Source: Gorillibacterium sp. (GTDB lineage Bacteria; Bacillota; Bacilli; Paenibacillales; NBRC-103111). Taken from it: a stretch of DNA of 9,775 nt. Positions 1 to 5,573 of this stretch are shown piece after piece. The stretch covers positions 1 to 9,775 of the forward strand of contig JACMJI010000250.1 of assembly GCA_014380705.1 (NCBI GenBank), read 5' to 3'. Within the stretch, counting starts at the first letter, position 1. The number at the start of each line of letters is the position of its first letter. Both the position numbers and the translations under genes were made by a program. The notes under the pieces were generated by a model. The model had not been told where the DNA came from. It worked only from the letters and a program-made list of their open reading frames with translations, and did not search any database.

Positions 1-2
1 GT

Positions 3-2834
3 GTACTGGTTGCTCATAACGCTCAGTTTGATATAGGCTTCATGCAGGCAAATCTAAAGGAGCTTGGGTTGCCACCGCTTACCAACCCGGTACTGGATAC
101 GCTGGAGCTTGCGCGTTTTATGTATCCTGATCTAAAGAACCACCGACTTAATACCTTAACTACGAAGTTCAAAGTAAGCTTAGAGAACCATCACCGTGCG
201 GTTGATGATGCGGCTGCTTTAGGAGAAGTACTGCAAGGTATGATCAAAGAGGTCATGGAGCAGAAGAACATGACCAAGCTCTCCAGCCTAAATGATTATG
301 TCGGGATTGATTTGTCTAACCAACGGCCTTTTCACTGTGGAATTTATGCGAAAAACCAAATCGGCAAAAAGAATTTATATAAGCTCATCTCACTTTCTCA
401 TACGGAACAATTCAAGCGTGTAGCCCGGATCCCAAAAAGTAAACTGGTTGAGCTGCGAGAAGGTTTACTCGTTATTTCAGGTTGTGAAAAGGGAGAATTC
501 TTTGAGACCGTATTGAACAAGTCCCGTGAAGAAGCAGAACGAGTTGCTGAATTCTATGATGTACTTGAGATACAGCCGCTCGATATGTACATGCATTTGG
601 TAGATAAAGGGCTTGTCGGCAGTCGTTTGGACCTGGAAAAGGCCATTCGTACAGTATGTGAGATTGGAATGAAGCTAGACAAACCCGTCATCGCAACGGG
701 GAATGTTCACTATCTCATTCCCCGCGACAAAATTTGTCGGGATATTACGATTAACGGCATTACGGGCTTCAGCCCCTTGAAGGATCAGCGCAAGCCGGAT
801 GCTCACTTTCGTACGACGGAGGAAATGCTCGAGGAATTTGCTTTTCTAGGGAAGGATAAGGCCCATGAGGTTGTGGTCAATGCTACAGATCGTTTGGCCG
901 ATGAATTTGAGGAGATATCCTTGTTTCCGCGAACGGGTGGACCCACAGATAATGGACTGTTCTCACCTATAATTGAAGGCGCAGATGATGAAATTCGTGA
1001 CACCTGCTACCGAACAGCGAGGAACATGTATGGGGAGGAGCTCCCGGACATCGTAGTGAAACGGCTAGAGAAAGAGCTAAAGCCCATTATCAGCTACGGG
1101 TTCTCTGCCAACTATCTGATTTCTGAGCGTCTTGTTAAGAAGTCTAATGAAGACGGCTATCTAGTAGGCTCGCGGGGCTCGGTAGGTTCATCATTCGTAG
1201 CGACCATGCTTGGGATTTCTGAAGTTAATCCGCTGCCTCCGCATTATACGTGCAAAGCATGCCAGTACAATGAGTTCTTTACCGATGGTCGGATTCCGTC
1301 AGGCTTTGATTTACCGAATAAAGCTTGCCCGACCTGTGGTGAACCACTAAGAGGCGAAGGTCAAGATATCCCCTTTGAAACGTTCCTTGGTTTTAAGGGA
1401 GACAAGGTTCCCGATATTGATTTGAACTTCTCCGGAAACTATCAGCCCGAAGCACACAATTACACGAAAGTTCTTTTCGGCCCGAAGAATGTTTTCCGGG
1501 CAGGCACGATCGGTACAATCGCGGACAAGACCGCTTATGGTTATACCAAAAAATACGAGGAGCTTCAGGGAAAATCATGGCGGCGTGCCGAGGTGGAGCG
1601 GTTAGCAATGGGCTGCACAGGCGTCAAACGCAGTACCGGGCAGCATCCAGGAGGAATCGTTGTTGTCCCTGATTATATGGATGTGGAAGATATCACGCCT
1701 GTGCAGTATCCTGCCGATGATATCACCTCCGACTGGATGACAACGCATTTTGACTACCATGCATTTGATGAGAACCTGCTCAAGCTCGATATTCTCGGAC
1801 ATGATGATCCAACCATGATGCGGATGCTTCAGGACTTAACGGGAGTTGACCCAACGAGTATTCCCATGAATGACCAGGCGGCGATGAGCTTATTCAGCTC
1901 AACGACAGCACTTGGCGTGACACCTGACCAGATTCGCACCCCAGTAGCGACCTATGGAATACCCGAGATGGGAACGAAATTTGTTCGGCAAATGCTTCAA
2001 GAAACGCATCCTTCGAGTTTTGCCGATCTTCTGCAGATTTCCGGTTTGTCTCACGGAACAGGGGTATGGATTGGGAATGCTCAAGAGCTGATCAAGCGGG
2101 GCATTTGCGATATCAAGACCGTTATAGGCTGTCGGGATGATATCATGCTCTACCTGATCTACAAAGCGGGGATGGATGCGGGGCTAGCCTTTAAAATCAC
2201 GGAGAGTGTGCGTAAGGGTAAAGGTTTAACTCCTGAATGGAAAGAAGATATGAAGAAATGCAATGTTCCAGCCTGGTACATTGAGTCCTGCGAAAAAATC
2301 GAGTACATGTTTCCTAAAGCTCATGCTTCGGCCTATGTTATATCCGCTGTTCGTACGGCATATTTTAAGCTCTATCATCCCATCGCTTATTATGCGACGT
2401 ATTTCTCCGTACGGGCAGATGATTTTGATGTGGAATTGTTCTGTCAGGGCTATAATGCCATCCTTAAGAAGCTGGTTGAGATTGAAGACAAAGGTTTTCA
2501 GGCCCTGCCTAAAGAAAAAGCCATGTGCTCCATCTTGGAAATGGGACTAGAGATGACCGCTCGGGGTTACTCCTTTAAGCCACTAGATCTTTACCGCTCG
2601 GACGCCGTTAAATTCCAGATGGATGGGGACTCCTTGCTCCCACCGTTCTCTGCTGTAGGCGGGATTGGCGGAAATGCTGCCGTACAGATCGCAGCAGCTA
2701 AAGAAGAGGGAGACTTCCTCTCCATTGAAGACTTTCAGCGCAGGTCCAAAGCATCGAAGACGATTGTTGAGCTATTGACGGGTATGGGCTGCTTCCGTGG
2801 TCTTCCAGAATCGAATCAATTGTCCTTATTCTAA
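3..2834 (+). CDS. polC: DNA polymerase III alpha subunit, PolC type (5' end missing)
   Basis: This is the replicative DNA polymerase of low-GC Gram-positives, which carries its own 3'-5' proofreading exonuclease. The reading frame is already open at the window edge. It begins inside the exonuclease at the ExoII motif HNAQFD (residues 5-10 of this fragment), and the ExoIII motif HRAVDD follows at 64-69. The PHP-domain remainder lies at about 97-240 (GNVHYL near 232-237). Finger/palm sequence VGSRGSVGSS is at 388-397. A four-cysteine zinc site is formed by CKAC (417-420) and CPTC (442-445). Catalytic aspartates are D471 and D473 in PDIDLNFSG and D596 in LKLDILG; this spacing matches the D973/D975/D1098 triad I recall for Geobacillus PolC. 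The protein ends exactly on QLSLF, a consensus sliding-clamp binding motif. 943 residues are present of roughly 1,440 expected, so about a third is upstream, including the OB region and ExoI. No frameshift is seen. Confidence 0.98.
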   Translation, partial: VLVAHNAQFDIGFMQANLKELGLPPLTNPVLDTLELARFMYPDLKNHRLNTLTTKFKVSLENHHRAVDDAAALGEVLQGMIKEVMEQKNMTKLSSLNDYVGIDLSNQRPFHCGIYAKNQIGKKNLYKLISLSHTEQFKRVARIPKSKLVELREGLLVISGCEKGEFFETVLNKSREEAERVAEFYDVLEIQPLDMYMHLVDKGLVGSRLDLEKAIRTVCEIGMKLDKPVIATGNVHYLIPRDKICRDITINGITGFSPLKDQRKPDAHFRTTEEMLEEFAFLGKDKAHEVVVNATDRLADEFEEISLFPRTGGPTDNGLFSPIIEGADDEIRDTCYRTARNMYGEELPDIVVKRLEKELKPIISYGFSANYLISERLVKKSNEDGYLVGSRGSVGSSFVATMLGISEVNPLPPHYTCKACQYNEFFTDGRIPSGFDLPNKACPTCGEPLRGEGQDIPFETFLGFKGDKVPDIDLNFSGNYQPEAHNYTKVLFGPKNVFRAGTIGTIADKTAYGYTKKYEELQGKSWRRAEVERLAMGCTGVKRSTGQHPGGIVVVPDYMDVEDITPVQYPADDITSDWMTTHFDYHAFDENLLKLDILGHDDPTMMRMLQDLTGVDPTSIPMNDQAAMSLFSSTTALGVTPDQIRTPVATYGIPEMGTKFVRQMLQETHPSSFADLLQISGLSHGTGVWIGNAQELIKRGICDIKTVIGCRDDIMLYLIYKAGMDAGLAFKITESVRKGKGLTPEWKEDMKKCNVPAWYIESCEKIEYMFPKAHASAYVISAVRTAYFKLYHPIAYYATYFSVRADDFDVELFCQGYNAILKKLVEIEDKGFQALPKEKAMCSILEMGLEMTARGYSFKPLDLYRSDAVKFQMDGDSLLPPFSAVGGIGGNAAVQIAAAKEEGDFLSIEDFQRRSKASKTIVELLTGMGCFRGLPESNQLSLF

Positions 2835-2855
2835 CTATTGATATTCCAAGGAAAA

Positions 2856-2886
2856 ACCTCCAAGGCTAAGAAGTGGATTTGGAGGT
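2856..2886 (+). terminator. hairpin just after polC, weak terminator candidate
   Basis: Arms ACCTCCAAG (2856-2864) and TTTGGAGGT (2878-2886) pair over 9 bp with one G-T wobble and a 13-base loop, starting 22 bases after the polC stop. On the + strand no T-run follows, so it is a poor intrinsic terminator in the polC direction. Read on the minus strand the same stem is followed by five Ts, which is closer to the terminator pattern, yet no minus-strand gene is visible. It may only protect the polC mRNA 3' end. Confidence 0.35.
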
Positions 2887-2901
2887 GAACTTCCCTGCCT
2901 A

Positions 2902-2930
2902 TTGTAAGGGCTATCTGGTTATGGTATAAT
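2902..2930 (+). promoter_or_regulatory. sigma-A type promoter of the rimP-nusA-infB operon
   Basis: The -35 element TTGTAA (2902-2907, 4 of 6 match to TTGACA) is separated by 17 bases from a perfect -10 TATAAT (2925-2930), which also carries the extended -10 TG at 2922-2923. Spacing and extended -10 make this the strongest promoter candidate in the window. The start point is predicted at about 2936-2938, at the end of a run of eight Ts (2930-2937). It lies 68 bases past polC and about 280 bases before rimP, so the operon can be transcribed independently of polC. Confidence 0.8.
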
Positions 2931-2937
2931 TTTTTTT

Positions 2938-3219
2938 GGCAATAATGTGGATAGTCGTCCGTGTGCAGAGAGTGGGGAAACCCACTCTTTACATTTATAA
3001 ATCAGATCCCATACCTCTACGGCGTCCCTTGCCGCTCTGATTTGTCCGGTAAACGGCCCCGCCTCCAGAAGTAGTGGAGCGGATAGCCGTTTATACTTGT
3101 GCTTCAGGGTTTTTACTGGTACAGGATACGGTAGAGATGATTCTTCCCGCGGGTTGTCGTAATGGTTTTCGCGGACAGGACGATACTCGATTTGAAAGAG
3201 TGAAAAGGGGGGCTAGCGT
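2938..3219 (+). ncRNA. structured 5' leader of the rimP operon (candidate cis-regulatory RNA)
   Basis: This stretch between the promoter and the rimP start has no convincing gene but is rich in inverted repeats found by eye. P1 is a closing helix, GTCGTCC (2954-2960) with GGACGAT (3178-3184). P2 is a perfect 8-bp stem (2969-2976 with 2981-2988) capped by a GAAA tetraloop and extendable to 2967-2990. P3 has outer arms AAATCAGA (2999-3006) and TCTGATTT (3036-3043) and inner CGGC/GCCG (3020-3023, 3031-3034). P4 has outer arms TAAACGGC (3050-3057) and GCCGTTTA (3086-3093), then CCGC/GCGG and TCCA/TGGA around a 7-base loop. P5 is the weak CCGCG/CGCGG (3147-3151, 3170-3174). The rimP ribosome binding site lies just outside P1. 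I see no T-box sequence, tRNA or known riboswitch consensus, and no ligand can be named. Existence of the hairpins is seen; a regulatory role is inferred. Confidence 0.5.
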
Positions 3220-3678
3220 TTGAGCGCAAATATAAAATCCGCCGTTGAAGCGATGACGCTTCAATATCTAGAAGAGAACGGATTCGAACTTGTGGATGTG
3301 GAATATGTAAAGGAAGGCAGAAACTACTTCCTACGTGTTTATGTTGATAAAGAAGGCGGCATTGATATTGATGACTGCGGTCGAGTCAGCGAATACATCA
3401 GCACCAAACTTGACGAGAATGATCCAATTCCAGACGCTTATTTCTTGGAAGTATCATCACCTGGAGCCGAACGTCCTTTAAAGAAACCACAGGACTATGT
3501 GAAGGCGGAAGGCAAACAGGTTTTGGTCACAACACATGAACCCGTTGAAGGATTCAAGGAGTTTGAGGGTAAGCTTATCCGTGTTAGCGATGAGCAGCTT
3601 ACCATACAAATGGGCAAAAAAGCTTATGATATCCCTCGGGAGAAGGTTGCTCATGCCCGTTTGGCCATCGTATTTTGA
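3220..3678 (+). CDS. rimP: ribosome maturation factor RimP
   Basis: RimP binds the free 30S subunit and helps late 16S rRNA/30S maturation in the cytoplasm. The 152-residue product matches the family length. It has the N-terminal alpha/beta domain (ENGFELVDVEYVKEG; RVYVDKEGGIDIDDC) with the hallmark LEVSSPGAERPLKK near residues 77-90, and a C-terminal SH3-like barrel (FEGKLIRVSDEQLTIQ, then ending ARLAIVF). The start is TTG at 3220, set by a purine-rich AAAAGGGGGG ribosome binding site (3203-3212) 7 bases upstream; no ATG or GTG gives a better fit. It is the first gene after the promoter and leader, so its translation is the obvious target of any leader control. The rare start codon may keep output low. 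Called ylxS in older Bacillus annotation. Confidence 0.96.
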   Translation: MSANIKSAVEAMTLQYLEENGFELVDVEYVKEGRNYFLRVYVDKEGGIDIDDCGRVSEYISTKLDENDPIPDAYFLEVSSPGAERPLKKPQDYVKAEGKQVLVTTHEPVEGFKEFEGKLIRVSDEQLTIQMGKKAYDIPREKVAHARLAIVF

Positions 3679-3817
3679 ATATAAGAAAAGGTCAAGTTTT
3701 CTGCTTATACCTTCTTATGTTTAGCAGGTAAACGAACGGTTCGTCATAGGATGCAGACAAACGTTTATCTCTACTTATGATACTTTTGATTAAATGGAAG
3801 GGGGAATTAAAAGCGTA
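3679..3817 (+). other. rimP-nusA spacer with hairpin
   Basis: This 139-base spacer is the longest gap inside the operon. An imperfect hairpin lies right after rimP: TATAA-GAAAA (3680-3689) pairs with TTTTC and TTATA (3697-3701, 3705-3709) across a 3-base bulge. It is AT-rich and lacks a terminal T-run, so it looks more like an mRNA stability or processing element than a terminator. A small ACGAA/TTCGT stem sits at 3732-3744. A weak promoter-like pair, CAGACA (3754-3759) and TATGAT (3776-3781) with 16 bases between, might give extra nusA transcription; support is slight. The nusA ribosome binding site GAAGGGGG is at 3797-3804. Confidence 0.4.
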
Positions 3818-4915
3818 ATGAATACCGATTTTATTGATGCACTGCATGAAATCGAATCGACCAAGGGCATTAGCAAGGATATTCTAATTGAAGCGATTGA
3901 AGCTGCACTTATCTCCGGCTACAAGCGCAATTTCAATGCAGCTCAGAATGTTCGGGTTGATATCAATCGGCTGACAGGATTAATCAAGGTATATGCCCGC
4001 AAAACTGTAAGTGAAGAAGTTCTTGATACACGTTTGGAGATTTCTGTAGAAGCGGCTCGCGAGATCAGTGGAGGCTTTCAACTTGGAGATATCGTGGAGA
4101 TTGAGGTAACCCCACGGGATTTCGGTCGAATTGCTGCACAGACAGCAAAGCAGGTTGTTACACAACGGATCAGAGAAGCGGAACGCGGTTTGATCTACAA
4201 TGCTTTTATTGAGAAAGAAGAGGATATCGTTACAGGTATCGTCCAGCGTCAGGATACACGAAGCTTGTTCGTCGATCTGGGCAAGGTGGAAGCGGTTCTT
4301 CCGCTGACAGAGCTTATGCCGGGAGAGAAATTCAAGCATAACGACCGTATTAAGGCTTATATCACTAAAGTAGAGAATACGACAAAAGGACCACAAATCT
4401 TCTTGTCTCGTACTCACCCGGGCTTGTTGAAACGGTTATTCGAGCTCGAAGTGCCGGAAATTTACGATGGAGTTGTAGAAATTCGTTCGGTAGCTCGGGA
4501 AGCGGGGCTTCGTTCGAAAATCGCGGTTCACTCTCGTAATCCGGAAGTTGATCCCGTTGGTTCCTGTGTAGGCCCTAAGGGTATTCGTGTGCAGACAATC
4601 GTAAATGAACTGCGCGGGGAGAAAATTGACATTGTACGCTGGTCTGACAGTGTGGATGAATATGTGGCTAACGCACTCAGCCCTTCAAAGGTGTTAGAAG
4701 TGAATGTATTTGAGAATGAGAAGATGTCCCGTGTTATCGTTCCCGATCATCAACTGTCTCTCGCTATTGGGATTAAGGGTCAGAATGCCCGCCTGGCAGC
4801 TAAATTGACAGGTTGGAAAATTGATATCAAGAATGAAACACAAGCAGAGCAGGAATTCGGTCGGCCGAGGTCGCTGGTTGAAGAGACTTCGCAAAACTCT
4901 GCAAGCATCGATTAA
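3818..4915 (+). CDS. nusA: transcription termination/antitermination factor NusA
   Basis: NusA binds RNA polymerase and nascent RNA, promoting pausing and modulating intrinsic termination. The 365-residue product has the N-terminal RNAP-binding domain (about 1-125, with KGISKDILIEAIEAALISGYKRNF), an S1 domain (about 135-199), KH1 with its GPKG loop at 252-255 and KH2 with GIKG at 318-321. It ends soon after KH2, so it lacks the C-terminal acidic repeats of E. coli NusA, as is normal in Gram-positives. The start ATG at 3818 aligns with the Bacillus N-terminus (MSSELLDAL versus MNTDFIDAL). An in-frame ATG at 3794 was rejected because its first codons would be the ribosome binding site GAAGGGGG (3797-3804), which serves 3818 at a slightly long 13-base spacing. 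The short tail after KH2 is variable. Confidence 0.97.
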   Translation: MNTDFIDALHEIESTKGISKDILIEAIEAALISGYKRNFNAAQNVRVDINRLTGLIKVYARKTVSEEVLDTRLEISVEAAREISGGFQLGDIVEIEVTPRDFGRIAAQTAKQVVTQRIREAERGLIYNAFIEKEEDIVTGIVQRQDTRSLFVDLGKVEAVLPLTELMPGEKFKHNDRIKAYITKVENTTKGPQIFLSRTHPGLLKRLFELEVPEIYDGVVEIRSVAREAGLRSKIAVHSRNPEVDPVGSCVGPKGIRVQTIVNELRGEKIDIVRWSDSVDEYVANALSPSKVLEVNVFENEKMSRVIVPDHQLSLAIGIKGQNARLAAKLTGWKIDIKNETQAEQEFGRPRSLVEETSQNSASID

Positions 4916-4938
4916 AACTTGGTTCGGATGGTGATTTC

Positions 4939-5253
4939 ATGAAACAACGAAAAACCCCTTTACGCAAGTGCGTAGTCTGCCAAGAGATGAAACCTAAGAA
5001 AGAACTGATCCGTGTTGTTCGAACACCGGAGGCGGATATCCTCATTGATCTGACAGGCAAGAAATCAGGTCGTGGTGCTTACCTATGCGGCAGTCTTAAA
5101 TGCTTTAAACAGGCTAGTAAAAGCAAAGCTCTTGATCGGGCGCTCAAAGCACCGGTTGGAGTCGAAATTTACCAACGTTTAGAGCAGGAGTTTATCAAGG
5201 TGGAAGACGAATTCAACGCAGCAAAATTGGCAGTGGGTGATGAAGATGAATAA
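4939..5253 (+). CDS. rnpM: YlxR/RnpM family RNA-binding protein (RNase P modulator)
   Basis: This small DUF448 protein is conserved beside nusA. In Bacillus subtilis the homologue, formerly YlxR, has been reported to bind RNase P RNA and modulate its activity. The 104-residue product shows the family signatures RKCVVCQEMKPKKELIRVVR (residues 9-28) and GKKSGRGAYLC (40-50), followed by a basic stretch and an acidic C-terminal tail ending GDEDE. The tail makes it a little longer than the roughly 90-residue Bacillus form. Cysteines at 11, 14, 50 and 55 form a CxxC plus CxxxxC set that could bind metal; as I recall, the Bacillus and Streptococcus proteins lack most of these. The start ATG at 4939 has a GGTGAT ribosome binding sequence (4930-4935) close upstream. 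It begins 23 bases after nusA and overlaps the next gene. Confidence 0.93.
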   Translation: MKQRKTPLRKCVVCQEMKPKKELIRVVRTPEADILIDLTGKKSGRGAYLCGSLKCFKQASKSKALDRALKAPVGVEIYQRLEQEFIKVEDEFNAAKLAVGDEDE

Positions 5254-5572
5254 ACCTACAAACAAATTGTTTAATCGATTGGGATTAGCTATGCGTGCAG
5301 GGAAAGTTGTCATGGGGGATTCTGCTGTTCTGGATGCCATCCGGAATGGAGAAGCCAAGCTCGTCCTACTTGCAACTGACGCTTCAGATAATGCCAAGAA
5401 AAAATATACCGATAAAAGTAGTTTTTATCATATACCGCTTATGGAATGTGGAACAAGATATGAAATCGGTGCCGGGATTGGCAAGGAGGAACGAGTTGTC
5501 GTAGCTATTGTCGACGCTGGTTTCGCCGAACTCATTACCAAAAGCGAGGCAAAACCTTCGGAGGTGGAATGA
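5246..5572 (+). CDS. rplGA: YlxQ, L7Ae-family ribosomal/kink-turn RNA-binding protein
   Basis: This is an L7Ae/L30e/Gadd45-fold protein whose Bacillus homologues bind kink-turn RNA and are classed as ribosome-associated; its exact role is unsettled. Family sequence is clear: [38 protein letters not shown] (the RNA-contacting segment) and [18 protein letters not shown]. The length from this start is 108 residues. In-frame starts GTG 5237 and ATG 5240 also exist, but ATG 5246 is chosen because GGTGAT (5236-5241) lies 4 bases upstream of it; the others have no binding site. The start overlaps the end of rnpM by 8 bases, a typical translational-coupling arrangement. The C-terminal tail of about 8 residues (SEAKPSEVE) is variable and contains the infB ribosome binding site in its coding sequence. 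Confidence 0.93.
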   Translation: MNKPTNKLFNRLGLAMRAGKVVMGDSAVLDAIRNGEAKLVLLATDASDNAKKKYTDKSSFYHIPLMECGTRYEIGAGIGKEERVVVAIVDAGFAELITKSEAKPSEVE

Positions 5573-5573
5573 T

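Noticed and set aside
2263..2550. 95-codon + strand frame inside polC
   Set aside because: It overlaps conserved PolC palm/fingers sequence in another frame and has no start signal.
2945..3040. 31-codon frame starting ATG in the rimP leader
   Set aside because: There is no ribosome binding site in the T-rich sequence before it, and it runs through hairpins P2 and P3; base pairing explains the sequence better.
2938..3219. T-box leader or an initiator tRNA gene (as in the E. coli metY-rimP operon)
   Set aside because: No T-box consensus segment and no cloverleaf or T-loop sequence could be found in the leader.
3794..3817. Upstream in-frame ATG for nusA (8 extra codons)
   Set aside because: The extra codons consist of the ribosome binding site itself, and the Bacillus N-terminus aligns with ATG 3818.
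3980..4417. 145-codon minus-strand frame inside nusA, and the similar minus-strand frames in polC, infB and rbfA
   Set aside because: All lie opposite strongly conserved coding sequence and show no family resemblance or ribosome binding site.
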